NCBI GenBank assembly: GCA_949152475.1
Contig: OX424560.1
Location: 6,944,001 to 7,008,000 of the forward strand
Direction: 5' to 3'
From: Terebella lapidaria
Lineage: Eukaryota; Annelida; Polychaeta; Terebellida; Terebellidae
DNA: 64,000 nucleotides
The translations under genes were made by a program, and so were the position numbers. Below, piece after piece: positions 33,345-45,524 of the stretch; the stretch's first letter is position 1; every line of letters starts with the position of its first letter. The notes under the pieces were generated by a model. It had not been told where the DNA came from and did not search any database. It saw only the letters and a program-made list of their open reading frames with translations.

Positions 33345-36300
33345 GTGTGGTATATGTTACAGGTGCATACAACAAATGCCATACACACTAACCGTACATA
33401 CACATCTAACAGAGCCCAGCCAAGCCCTCTCGTGCCAAATATCTATCGCCAATTGCGATTATCATATTGCCACATGAGCGATCTAATCATCCCACAACCC
33501 ATGTTAGTAAATGATGATAGGTTTCTGAACTTGGACACACAATATTTTGAAGTTGAAGACATAGTCTCACACACCTCGCCCAACAAATCCAAATATTGCA
33601 CTCTTCATCTGAATATTCACAGTTTACCAAAGAAGATAAATGAACTTAAAATCATGCTTTCGAACTTACAAAACACTGGGATAGTTGTGCACTTTATTCT
33701 GTTATGCGAAACCTTTCTGAACGACAATACATTGCATTTATGCAACATACCTGGATATAACCTTGAATGCCGTAACAGACAGGGTGGGACCCGGGGAGGG
33801 GGTGTCGCGCTGTACATACATGATTCGCTACATTACGATATTAGGAACGACCTGGCCATAAATGTTGATTGCGAATTTGAGTCGATTTTCATCGAGGTAA
33901 AACATAGTCAGCGAAACACAATTGTGGGTGAAATATACCGAATCCCAGGCACAAACGAAACACTATCAATATCTAGATACGAAACAGTACTTGAAAAGTT
34001 AAACGGAACTAATTCTGACGTTATACTTGGTACAGATCAAAATTTTGATTATATCAAAATACACTCCAACAAGCACTCCGATGAATTACTTAACACCTTC
34101 ATATCATCTGGCTTCCTACCGACCGTTAATAAACCAACCAGAATAACACATAATAGTGCGACTTTAATCGATAATATATACGTAAAGTGTTCTAACTACA
34201 ATAATGTTAAATCTGGCATAATACTAAGCGATATATCTGATCATTTGCCCTTGTTTGCTGTTATGGGGGATACTTCGTCCAGCAAGGTACAGTCCCTAAC
34301 TATAACTTGTCGTCCTCTCACTTCTGAAAATATGATGTCTATATGTAATGATCTCAATTCAACAGACTGGACATACCTCGACCGAATTCCCATCAATGAC
34401 GCTTACGCATCCTTCACAAACAAAGTAAAACAGGCTATGGACAAATTCGCTCCTGAAATAGAGAAAACAATCCCACAAAAACGTGTAATAAAAGAACCCT
34501 GGATGACACAAGGGTTGTTACAGTCATCATCCAAATGTATCAAACTTTATAAAAAGTGCCTACGTAAATCAAAAACAGATAGTTCTTACCAAAAATATAT
34601 TAAGCATAGGAACTTATTCAGAGTTTTGAAAAGACAATGCAAACGCGAATACTATGGGTCTCTTCTTGATAAATACAGATGTGATGTGAAAAAAACGTGG
34701 AAAATTTTGAACAATGTTATAGGGCGAACAAATGACAAATCATCAATCACCGACACCTTTCTTATCAATAATAAACCTGAGACTGATCCAACCAAAATCG
34801 CTGACGGGTTCTGCAAATATTTCTCAAACATAGGCGTTTCGCTGGCAGAACAAATTCCATCAGCCCCTAAACATTTCACTGAATATCTAAGTGAACAACC
34901 GAACCCAAACTCTATATTCATCAACCCCACTGATCCCAACGAGGTCATGAAAATGATAGACTCATTGAAAGGAAAAAAAAGTTCAGGAGTTGACAATTTG
35001 AGTAGTCACTTCATAAAACAGATAAAACATGCAGTTTGCACCCCGATATCATTACTAATAAACAAATCAATTTCAACGGGAATTGTCCCTCAGCAAATGA
35101 AAACGGCGAAAGTAATCCCAATCTACAAAAATAAAAACAAGCAAATGCTGAATAACTATAGGCCAATATCACTATTACCCTGTTGCTCTAAACTCTTAGA
35201 AAAAATCATCCACTCACGACTGTATACGTTTCTCGTACAACATAATATACTCTATCCTAAGCAATACGGATTTAGGCCCAAACATTCAACTATTAATGCA
35301 GTTACAGAATTTGTATTCGATACCCTGACTGGCTTTAACAATAACATGTACACACTTGGAGTTTTCCTGGACCTCTCCAAGGCTTTCGATACTATTGACC
35401 ATTCTATTCTGTTGTCCAAATTAGAATATTATGGTATTCGAGGGATTGCCTTGGAGTGGTTCAGGAGCTACCTAAATAACCGTGAGCAGTATGTCAAGTT
35501 CAAAAACTCATGTTCGAACCTCTATCCTATAAAATACGGTGTACCACAGGGTTCAGTATTGGGTCCGTTACTTTTTATCATATATTCAAACGATATTCCC
35601 AACTCAATAACAAAATCAAAATGTATTTTATTCGCAGACGATACAACGTTGTATTATACTCACAATAACCTCCAACACCTATATCACATTGTTGAATCAG
35701 ATATCCTCCTCATGGTTAATTGGTTCCGGAGCAACAAATTATCACTGAATGTTAGCAAAACTAATATAATCTTATTCTCCAAGAAGCTGGTACACAACTA
35801 CAACACCCATTCGCTAAAAGTCGATACAGAATACATTACACCATCACTTTCTGTTAAATTTCTTGGTATCCATATAGACAGTAAGCTGAGTTGGAATGTC
35901 CACATTGAACACGTCTTGAAAAAATTGTCCAGCGCCCTATATATGTTAAACACTGTCAAAAACATGTTAAGTAAAGCCCACCTCAAATCGTTATATTTTA
36001 GTCTGTTTCATTCCTACCTAAACTATGGTATATTGTTATGGGGTTCTGCACAAAAAACGATACTGCGCCCGCTTGAAATCAAGCAAAATAAAGCAATCCG
36101 ATGCGTCACTGGATCACGTTTTAATGCCAGCTCTACGCCACTCTATCATAAAACAGGCATAGCTAAGCTACATGATTTGTTCAATATTGAACTTAGTAAA
36201 TTTATGTATCTTCATTCCCGCAATGAACTACCAAGTTCGCTGAACAATCTTTTTGTGGCAAACAATTCTATTCACTCCTTCAACACTAGACATTGTAAAG

Positions 36301-37035
36301 ACCCCCATATAACTAGGTGGAATGTCCAAATTTTTGGAAACAGCTTCATTCGTAAAGGTCCGGAATTATGGCTAAATACACCAACCCATATAAAAAACAG
36401 CATTTCAGTCAGTGTCTACAAATCTAAGATAAAACAACACTTCATTTCGAAATATTTGATGAATAACTAACTATCTAATCTAGTAATACTCCCTTGATAC
36501 TGTAAAATTTCATGGCTGCATTGTATTTCATAAGTTCACGTTACTACGGTCGCTTTATTAGTTTGTCTTTTTTGTGTCTTGTGTCACTTTTTCATATTAT
36601 CATTATTATTTATTTTTTTTTTTTTTGCTCTACCAATCCTGTATCTTTTGTCAATAGTGTAAGGATGTGTGTGGGTGTGGGTGTGGGTGTGTGGGTCTGG
36701 CACAACTGTATCATCATCTCCCGTGTATATGGGTGTATGTGAATAATGTGAATAGTATGTATTTCTACGTGAAATTAATGTATATATATATCTACTTGTT
36801 TGTGATGTTGTTATATGTAGTATGCAACTCATACGTGAGTCCAACTTGTAAATATTTTGTTCCTATCCGTTCCATATTTTGTGTTACTATTATTTCAATG
36901 TAATGGGCTTCACCGCTTGAGCAATCAAGTTACAGGCGTCGGCCTCTGGTGGAGTCCACAAATTGTGCATTTCTTATATCATCTATTGAATATGTTCATC
37001 TTGTGTGCAATTTGGAAATAAATTACTTACTTATG
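33110..37035 (+). mobile_element. Non-LTR retrotransposon (LINE), full endonuclease-RT frame
   Basis: The ORF from ATG 33474 to 36470 (998 aa) is uninterrupted. The apurinic-type endonuclease shows LHLNIHS, LLCETFL, GGGVALYI, YRIPGT, ILGTDQNFD and SDISDHLPL. The RT shows NYRPISLL, FGFRPKHST-like [35 protein letters not shown] and FADDTT, then the usual C-terminal LNYGILLWG region. A jockey/CR1-like superfamily is likely; exact clade unsure. The 3' UTR (36471 to about 37035) has a T-run, a GTGTGGGTGT microsatellite and a GAAATAAATTACTTACTT end. No ORF1 is seen upstream, so it is 5'-truncated or belongs to a one-ORF group. The upstream boundary is approximate. Same strand as its neighbours. Confidence 0.85.
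36471..37035 (+). repeat. LINE 3' UTR with microsatellite
   Basis: A T-run at 36610-36626 and a GTGTGGGTGT array at 36666-36700. The end GAAATAAATTACTTACTT resembles a short 3' tail repeat. Nothing coding. Confidence 0.55.
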
Positions 37036-37262
37036 CATGTCGTGAATTTCACGAACAAAAGCTATTTCAATAGCTCCGCAGTTAATGTCGGGTATTTCAC
37101 GGGCATGTCGCTTTTTTCACGGCGGAAATACCAACCGTGAAAAAAGCGACATGGTCGGATATTTCACGTGAAAAAAGCGACATGGTCACTTTTATCACAT
37201 GAAAAAGCCGACCATGTCGGGGTTTTCACAATATTCGGTTTTATCATGCAGCAGTAGTACGT
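37036..37262. repeat. Cluster of CATGTCG...CACG hairpin motifs
   Basis: The motif CATGTCGCTTTTTTCACG and variants occur at least seven times in both orientations. Bases 37104-37153 form a hairpin with perfect 19-bp arms (CATGTCGCTTTTTTCACGG) and a 12-base loop. The outer end ATCATGCAGCAGTAGTAC mirrors sequence at 31918. Probably the right half of a MITE-like element split by the LINE. Confidence 0.55.
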
Positions 37263-38040
37263 AAAGCTGGTGGTTAACAATACAAGTAGGCCAACGTGTC
37301 TCTTCAGGGTTCACTGTGGATCGACAACACCACCAACTTTTTCATGATTTAAAACCTCTTTAATGACGGTGATGAGAACAAGTGGCGAATTACCATCTAG
37401 TATGCCCCACTTGCCCTCCGTTTCATCCGCCACAGGCCCGTCGCCAGCTTTGAGAAAGGGGGAGATGTGGTTAGAGACTGACACAAATCGGTCTGGGGGT
37501 GCGGGGGGCGCCGTAAGCCCCCGAGAAAAATTTTCTGAATTTCAAGTGTCTGATAGCACTACTGAGATATACCTTCAACTGATCTGAGGTCGGTAAATGA
37601 TGCACATATATGTAATGTTATTAAATATCAGCACATATAGGTTATGTAGTTGACTGAATGAATAATGCTCAAATGCTCGGCTAGCAGCAGTCGGCGGGGA
37701 GTCTGTGGCCCGCTTAAGTGCTACTAAGCACATCAAAAGGGCTAAAGGCCTAAACTTTTGTTTGATAATAGTTTTAAATGAACATATTTTGACCCCCCAC
37801 CCCCCCCCCCCCTCCACCTGTCAATATTTTGGGTACATTGGATTTTGTTTCAGGCGAGGGGTGGGGCATGCAGTCTCTGTAAAGGGGTGCATAAGGACAT
37901 CATTCAGCCACATGTGTCCCCTGTGCCTTACCCCCCCCCCCCTTCTCTTAGATATTTATGCCATGGGTTCTAATTTAATATAATGTATATTTGATATAAA
38001 ATATAATTACACAACAGTTGTCTTTACTAAATTTGAGTGA
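37263..38040. other. Intergenic, nothing coding seen
   Basis: Contains poly-C runs at about 37797-37812 and 37930-37942. No gene supported. Confidence 0.4.
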
Positions 38041-38049
38041 ACACACAAA

Positions 38050-38545
38050 AGCTAAGTTGATCAGACGGCTTATGGATCTGATTTCCATACAACGTTGGGC
38101 CATATATAATTAGATGACAGGCCTTCGGGCTGAAAAGGGGTGGGTCGGGGGGAGGGGTGCGTTCGTACCAGAAAATGCAAAGGTTATCAGCTTTAATTGA
38201 CTAAATCTGAAGGGCGAGAGTCTGCAATTCGTTGCTTCTAGAATATGCGCGTCATTTTCGTTTCGATTAGTATTCGAGGTTGATCAGACGGTTGAAAAGC
38301 CTAGTTGATCAGACGGCTTATGGATCTGATTTTCATACAACGTTGGGCCATATATTATAAGATGACAGGCCTTCGGGCTGAAAAGGGGTTGGGGGGGAGG
38401 GGGGTCGGGGAGGGGTGCGTTCGTACCAGAGAATGCAAAGGTTATCAGCTTTAATTGACTAAATCTGAAGGGCGAGAGTCTGCAATCTCTGATTCTCTCG
38501 TTGCTTCTAGAATGTGCGCGTCATTTTCGTTTCGATTAGTATTCG
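38050..38545 (+). repeat. Tandem duplication, two ~245-bp copies, upstream of paralogue 3
   Basis: Copies start GTTGATCAGACGGCTTATGG at about 38056 and 38304. Both contain GACAGGCCTTCGGGCTGAAA, a G-rich run, GGTGCGTTCGTACCAGA and GAATxTGCGCGTCATTTTCG. Near identity suggests a recent duplication. The G-run length differs between copies. It ends about 340 bases before the paralogue 3 start codon. Confidence 0.85.
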
Positions 38546-38883
38546 TGGAAATTTACATGAGGTAATTCTATGATTCAGCACCAGCCAAGTGCTCTGTAAA
38601 GTGATAAAAAACCGTGTTGCTTTTATCGTGACTCAGCAATTCTAATTCGAGAAACTCAGGGTGACTTCAGTGCTAGGGGACGGCTCCCTCACCGATTGTT
38701 TGCCACTCCTCCGCGGGAGAAGTATGTGTTTGTCACATAGCGATATATAGTAAGTGGAGCATTTTCTTTGCCTTAGTCACGTGCAAGCACGCTGCTAGTT
38801 TCCATGCATTAAAATTTCTCTTACAAATAACATTGTGAGATTAGAGTTTGAATAACGTCGGCTTTATATGAGAAGAAATCAGG

Positions 38884-39729
38884 ATGTTCCAGTCGTTGTA
38901 CCTAGCTTTGTTGCCGCTGATCTTGTTGCCGAACATTGTCTCGTCAAACGCCGGAAATCTCGAGAAAAGATCGCTAAGATGGATCGACAACTACACGATC
39001 AAATCATCCGACCGTACAAAACCTGATATCGAGGTTGACCACCTTAAATCTCATGAAAGAAATGTGCGTTTAATTCACCCCGATCAGACCTATATATCAT
39101 TTGTTCTATATAAAAGAAACGGAATCGTGGTGGAACCAAACGGAGGAATATTTCACTTCATAGAACTCGAAACGGCAATGAACAAAAAATCAGGATGTAA
39201 TCCCGAAACAAGTCACGCTGGCGCATACAGATCCTTCTATGGTAAATGTCCGAATGATGAACGCAACCTGGTGGCTTCTGGATACTGTTATGCAGGAAAA
39301 AATGGTCTTGTGTACAATTCGGGGACTTTTAACACAAGGACACCGTATGCAGGCCCTAGCTACTACCTAGAGGACATATACATCGACGATAACATGAAAA
39401 ACCGTAGCGTACACGCGATAGAACAAGCCTTGCTGGATTCCTGCTACATAGAATGGAAAAAGGACGGATTCCAGACCGGTTGGCTGTGTAGAGTCGGCGA
39501 AATGTCTGTGACAAATTCTCTGGATCTGATGTCATTCTCGGACACGGACGAGCAATGCTGCGAGTGCTGTGACGACCAGTGCTCGACCTCTAAGCACTCT
39601 AATGGGCTTTCCCTTGGTGTACTGCCCGGGAGGCCGAGCTCGACCTCTAATGGGATTCTCCTGGGTCCATGGCTCGGGACACTGAGCTCCACAATGATGT
39701 TCTTGCTTGTGTTGTGTGTTTGTAAATAG
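38884..39729 (+). CDS. Secreted Cys-rich, probably GPI-anchored protein, paralogue 3 (longer C-terminus)
   Basis: A complete intronless frame of 281 aa, the third family member. Signal peptide about 1-22, then EKRSLRW. The core landmarks are kept: HLKSHERNVR, FVLYKRNG, EPNGGIFHF, GAYRSFYGKCPN, LVASGYCY, LVYNSGTFN, IEQALLDSCY and QCCECCD. It differs in an insertion between the YYxxD region and IEQALL (EDIYIDDNMK), and in a doubled C-terminal spacer, where STSKHSNGLSLG is followed by STSNGILLGPW, the latter being the paralogue 1 form. A hydrophobic GPI-type tail ends the protein. The initial CAGGATG context matches paralogue 1. Function unknown. Confidence 0.85.
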   Translation: MFQSLYLALLPLILLPNIVSSNAGNLEKRSLRWIDNYTIKSSDRTKPDIEVDHLKSHERNVRLIHPDQTYISFVLYKRNGIVVEPNGGIFHFIELETAMNKKSGCNPETSHAGAYRSFYGKCPNDERNLVASGYCYAGKNGLVYNSGTFNTRTPYAGPSYYLEDIYIDDNMKNRSVHAIEQALLDSCYIEWKKDGFQTGWLCRVGEMSVTNSLDLMSFSDTDEQCCECCDDQCSTSKHSNGLSLGVLPGRPSSTSNGILLGPWLGTLSSTMMFLLVLCVCK

Positions 39730-40140
39730 CAACACTGAACAACACAAGGTCAGGTACATGTATTGAAGTACATTAATGGGACACTTCATACATTTTATAT
39801 TTTATATGCTTCATGTATGTACAGAAGTATGGTGAACGAAATGCATACAGAAGGCATGTGCAGCTTGATTAAGTCGAGTAGTTCCATGTAAATATGTGTA
39901 AATATTAATCACAAGGAAACATCTTCCCGGACGGAAGATTTGTAAGTAAAACAAAAGCTTTCTGCTCTAATGTATTAGCTGTGAACATTATGGTAAGGCC
40001 TTTAAAATTACTCATCAGTTTGTGTTCTCTCAGCTACATGCATGTGTTATTGTGTTATTCTTATCCCATGAAACCACCTTTATCACAGGCATATTTTCCC
40101 AGCAATTATGGTTATACATTTTGCCTACAATCCGTGCCTA
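39730..40140. other. 3' flank of paralogue 3
   Basis: The start (GCAACACTGAACAACACAAG, then AGGTACATGTATT) matches the paralogue 1 flank at 1828. No clear AATAAA follows closely. No further gene. Confidence 0.5.
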
Positions 40141-40144
40141 TCTT

Positions 40145-40500
40145 CGTGTCTCAGGGCCCATTAGGGATTCGCCCACTTTGGTAGAGCATTTCTACTAGCT
40201 CGGCTAGTGGGATATCTCTTTAGCTCACTTGGTAGAGTGTTGGACTACCGTTTGTCAGGTCCTGGGTTCGAATCTCCCCTCGGATTTTTCCGAACAGTAG
40301 AACATTGGCGCCCGATGTGGAGACTTGCCCAAATCTCGGGGGATGAGATTTCCGAAGAGGGGAGAGTATGTCCCAGGGATCATTCGGGGTTCGCCCACTT
40401 TGGAATTCCTACTAACTCGGTTAGTGAGATATCCTTTTAGCTCACTTGGTGTTGGACTACCGTTTATCGGGTCCTGGGTTCGAATCCCTCTTGCTCCTTT
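40145..40500 (+). repeat. Doubled tRNA-like (SINE-type) sequence
   Basis: Two copies about 240 bases apart. Each contains TTTTAGCTCACTTGGT or TTTAGCTCACTTGGTAGAG (an A-box-like D arm), GTTGGACTACCGTTT and GGTCCTGGGTTCGAATC (a good B box). Upstream parts are shared also: TTCGCCCACTTTGG and ACTxxCTCGGxTAGT. Stems pair imperfectly and copy 2 lost part of the D arm, so functional tRNA is unlikely. A tRNA-derived SINE or tRNA pseudogene pair fits best. Confidence 0.6.
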
Positions 40501-42790
40501 TGGAACCAAGGAGAGAGGCTTAAATTTGAAATTCGTGATTTTCAGATTTTTAAACAATCATCAATATGATACTGTGCATTTCAAAACAGAACATTCGGAT
40601 GAAATATTTTGTTTAGTGTGAAACTATGGGTTATTTTAAAATCAAAAACATGCACGTCAGTTCGTTGATAAACAAGCAAATATCCAGAGAAATCTAGTCA
40701 CAGGTTAAAAATTGATTTGAGTAAGAATGACCAAACATGACCCATTCTGCTGGTATTTTGGGGGGTTTGATCCGAATTTTATGTTTCGGAACGCACAATA
40801 TCTTTTTGATGATGTTTGAACGACTGCAAATCATCAAACGAATTTCAAATTTAAGCCCCCCTGCTTGGGTGCAAAGGGAGCGAACATCCTTAGTTGATAT
40901 GACATGTAAATTTTGGGACGCTGTTTGTTTACATATTGTATATAATTCATATTCGTTCAGGATATATATATATATATCCTAGTAATAAATCACAACATAA
41001 AATGGAGATGAACCACCTATCAGTTGCAACTTGGAAAGTGAGGTAATCGTTTTAGAATAACAAATAGAATATTTCAACAATGATTAATGTAGATATCAAT
41101 ATAACTGGACCCGAGGCAAACTGATTGTAATGTGGAGGATGATAGTAACAACACACATACAACTAATCAAATTAACAAAGAAAAGATTTCATCAAGTTCA
41201 TGAAAGTGGCAGATTGAGTATTTTGCTACTGATTAAGAAAGACATAACGTCCTGAATCAACCGGTATGTCAACTATCTAGGGCATGGCCATTGCAGACAA
41301 ACCGACACAGTATAAACCGCGTGGAATAACTCGGTAAAAGATGGAGACAACTGTGGTGACTGTACCCACAACAACTGTTACACAATTGAACAACAAAGTA
41401 AAAATATACATGTTGGTATAAAATTGATTGTCACTTTATACGTGTATGTATTAAGTGTTTGCAAAATGACGTCCATATAATGCTGTATCAGAATACCTAG
41501 ATATTCGTGAATTCATACTGACTGTGCTCAACAGATGCCAGTATTGTACAAAGTCATGCTGTTAGCACCATGTATATACACTATTATCATAATGTAATAT
41601 AGTGAATATATCTAGTTTACTAATATAGTGAATTAGATCTAATATATTTCTTGTCATTGATGTCATTTATTCATATCGCTTTGATCTGAAAACATATTGG
41701 CATGGTTTTGCATGTTTATCTTCAAATTTGAAGTTGTATCTTCTGCAGTTGAATGGAATATTAAAAAAAAATACATCATGAAGGAGGTATCTTAACTTTT
41801 TAGTCGTTTTTTTTTTGAAATATGATCAATATAATTTTCAATATAATTTTCAAATATTTTACATATATATATATACTTCGATTTTTCTAGCTTGTTCACA
41901 GCGGTTTCTGACAATTTTTCTTTGATGCTAAATGGTATCGTTCCATACCATTTTATGGTATGAACATACACATACCATACTTATGTATGGTATGGTATAT
42001 TATGTATGGTATGGTATACACATACCATACTTACATCCATAACTCAGCACACCTCACATGGGTGTCGAACTGCAATTCTCTACCAAGTTCCAGACTTCTA
42101 TCGCGAAAATTGAAGAAATTGGCGATCTACCCCAATACTAAATTTCAGCCCATACGGGATCTCGAGAATCTGAGCATATTCGAGGCTTTGGTGCCGTTTT
42201 CATAAATCAGAATTCATGATATCATTTTAATTTTGGACCAGAAGACACATTGGGGTGTATTCTACGCAAACATATTGATTTCGAAGGATTGCATCGCTAC
42301 AAAACCGAGCAAAAAATGCACAAATTTATGCACAAATGCACAAATTTATGAACAAATTTATTTATGCCGGCCCAGAAATTAAATCACCGGGCTAAATTTA
42401 ACACAAGCATAGATTGACAACTTTTTAAATTTTCGTGATAAAAGTCTGAAATTCGGCAGAACATTGCCATTTGACCCCCAGTTGAAGTATGACACGTTAT
42501 AAAATGATAGCATTTAGCATCGCAAGAATATCAGCAAAAACAACAAGAGAAGAAAAAAATGGAGTATATGTCTCATGCGTATCTTCCCGACATGTATGGG
42601 TTTCATTGATAACAAATCAACATGTGGTAGCCATTTTTAATTTCCAACGGGACAGTAAAAACAATTTTTGTTCGTAAGTTGGCGAAACATTGAATCATTT
42701 TCGTTTTCTAATTTTACATTTTTTTCCGGTAACCTTATAGCCGTGGGCTTTTCTCTCTCTCTTCTTATATGTATAGTTCGTGTATCTTAA
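40501..42790. other. 3' flank of paralogue 3 continued, no gene seen
   Basis: Bases 41110-41560 match 6560-7020 downstream of paralogue 2. A TATGGTATGG-type simple repeat lies at about 41955-42030. TA-rich runs lie at 40965 and 41864. Nothing coding is supported. Confidence 0.45.
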
Positions 42791-43456
42791 AGAGGGACTC
42801 CGGCGAAATTGAGTGTTTTCACTCGCAAAAAAATTTATTATAGCATCGTCATAGAAAGAATACCAATGTGTAAAGCCTACACTCCTCGACAAAAATGTGA
42901 ATATATAGCTATGTGTATACTTCCATCCATAACTTTTTCTAGTGTCTGAAATGATGTGTGTTTTGCTCAAAATGGAAAGTAACTGTGAAATACACAAGAA
43001 TTCTGAGGTGTTTACAGCGTGCAAACGTAGCCTAAAACACAATGGAAAGCAGCACTATGACTACACAGGTCGTGGTAATATTGGCAACTCCTGCCTTGCT
43101 TAGTCCCACAACATACACCTACCGTAATTATTGCTTGAACAAGATGTGTTTTACCAGTTTTTCGAGATCGAAAACGCTGCTCTTCCTTTGGGGGTTTTCC
43201 AGAAAAGGCCATCCAGACTTGATGACGTAAACAGTCCTATGACGCGCACATTTCATGGGTATAGACCATGTGGTCTATCGAGAGTGAAAGTGGCAATCAC
43301 CACAAGAAATGTGTGCGGCATCACTGAATACTTTGGTGGACAATAACAGATCGATCGTGAAGTCAAAAACTCTAATAATTTACGAGTAGTAAGGTACTTC
43401 CATGTACTATGACATATGTTATTTTTATGGAACTTTTTTTTCGCCGGAGTTCCCCT
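42791..43456. mobile_element. 666-bp MITE with TTAA target duplication
   Basis: The left end is AGAGGGACTCCGGCGAAA and the right end, reverse-complemented, AGGGGAACTCCGGCGAAA. TTAA flanks both sides (42787-42790 and 43457-43460). The paralogous block copy 2 (near 8336) reads continuously GTATCCTAATCAGG, matching the flanks here without insert. Open frames inside are short. piggyBac or Kolobok type by TTAA; class unresolved. Confidence 0.8.
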
Positions 43457-43460
43457 TTAA

Positions 43461-43765
43461 TCAGGAATCATGTATGAATTGGAACTGTTGGTGTTTCTCA
43501 CTCGTAAAATTTACTGGAAAATATATGTGTTTATGTTTCCATGATTATCACACTACAATCCGTGTTATGCAGCCTGTACATACATGTATAATAACTTCAG
43601 CTTGATTGCATGCTTTATGATTATCGATGAAGTAGTTTTCGTGACTACTTACGTGCAACGTTATGATGCCATGGTGTCGCATGAATCAAATGGTTGAAGA
43701 ACATGTTGCCCTGTGAATAAATATTTCTTGTCAATGAGAATCGTGTTTTTAGTCCAGAAATCTGT
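43461..43765 (+). repeat. Conserved downstream block, copy 3
   Basis: Starts CAGGAATCATGTATGAATTG directly after the MITE and has CAGCTTGATTGCATGC, GCAACGTTATGATGCCATGG and GTCAATGAGAATCGTG. The TIR element at 43768 begins at its right end. Confidence 0.65.
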
Positions 43766-44479
43766 GCAATCCGTAATCCGTGGTAATCCGTGGTAATCCG
43801 TAGTAATCCGTGCAATGCATACGATAAAAGAAGCTAAGAGCTGTACCCGGATGTGTAGTCATTGCGCGGCAGCTGATCGTTTAGTTCATGTATGATTTGT
43901 GGTAAAACGTTCTCGAAATCGATCACATGTTTGAAATATATTCACAGGACTCCTTCGATTCCATGGAGCAGTGTATGTTCTATCATAAAATGTCACAAGT
44001 GGCAGATTTAGTTGCTTTTTGTTTTTGAAATCTGGTACATAAGGCACTCATCCTGACCACTTTTCTGTATTATCACCTTGTCAACATGGCATACGCCCCT
44101 TTTCCACGCAAACAACTCACTTTCTCGCGAGCCTGGTGTTGTATCTGACACACCGAACATTTGTTTTCAATCATTGGATGAGAATATTCAGTTTATTCCC
44201 ATGATTCTCGAAATAAACGGAACTAGTTTATTCGAAACTTAACACAGGTCATGACAGGCCGACCAGTAGGCAGAACAACTTTGCATTTACCACGTGTGGA
44301 CGTGATATATATAATATAACCTACCCTTTTAATGTCTTCGTGAATGTAATATGGAATCTCAATAATTTTTGTTTTCATACGCACCCGATATGTACGGTGG
44401 CTGATAAACGACATGGTTAAATTGTTTTTGGGAATTAAATCCACCCTAGTAGAAGTGGAGCTAACTACCTGGAGAAAAT

Positions 44480-45245
44480 GTCTACATCAGCGGAGGAAAG
44501 GTTAAATCCGGGGAGGAAAGTATAAATCCAGGGAGGAAAGTTTAAATCCGCGGAGGAAAGGTTAAATCCGCGGATGGAAGGTTAAATCCGCGGAGGAAAG
44601 GTTAAATCCATGAAGGAAATGTTAAATTCACAGAGGAAAGGTTGAATCCGCGGAGAAAAGGTTGAATCCGCGGAGGAAAGGTTAAATCCATGAAGGAAAT
44701 GTTAAATTCACAGAGGAAAGGTTGAATCCGCGGAGGAAAGGTTAAATCCGTGGAGGAAATGTTAAATCCGCAGAGGAAAGGTTAAATCCGCGGAGGAAAG
44801 GTTAAATCCGTGGAGGAAATGTTAAATTCACAGAGGAAAGGTTGAATCCGCGGAGGAAAGGTTAAATCCGTGGAGGAAATGTTAAATCCGCAGAGGAAAG
44901 GTTAAATCCGCGGAGGAAATATTAAATCCGCGGAGGAAAGTTTAAATCCGCGGAGAAAAGGTTAAATCCGCGGAGGAAAGGTTAAATCCATGAAGGAAAT
45001 GTTAAATTCACAGAGGAAAGGTTGAATCCGCGGAGAAAAGGTTAAATCCACGGAGGAAAGGTTAAATCCGTGGAGGAAATGTTAAATTCACAGAGGAAAG
45101 GTTGAATCCGCGGAGGAAAGGTTAAATCCGTGGAGGAAATGTTAAATCCGCAGAGGAAAGGTTAAATCCGCGGAGGAAATATTAAATCCGCGGAGGAAAG
45201 TTTAAATCCGCGGAGAAAAGGTTAAATCCGCGGAGGAAAGGTTAT
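44480..45245 (+). repeat. 20-bp minisatellite array 1 (~38 units)
   Basis: Unit consensus GGTTAAATCCGCGGAGGAAA. Variants (CCATGAAGGAAATG, TTCACAG, CCGTGG) recur in fixed order, e.g. near 44606, 44685 and 44985, showing a higher-order repeat of several units. Confidence 0.95.
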
Positions 45246-45524
45246 ATTCGGTCTACAGCTACACGTGAGGTACTATAACTCGAAAGCCACCACTAACCAT
45301 AACATTTCTGGTGTGTGTGTATATCCCAACTGGAAATACATATTGATGAAATCGTCACGCTCACCGCGCTGTTGGAAGTCAGCCATCATGATGTGGAATC
45401 GTATGAATGAAATTGGTTAGATTCTTTGTTGTACGGTGGCTGATAAACGACATGGTTAAATTGTTTTGGGGAATTAAATCCACCCTGGTAGAAGTGGACC
45501 TAACTACCTGGAGAAAATGTCTAC

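Noticed and set aside
40205-40285. Functional tRNA gene
   Set aside because: A and B boxes are fair but the acceptor and anticodon stems pair poorly and the sequence is repeated in degraded form. A SINE or pseudogene is more likely.
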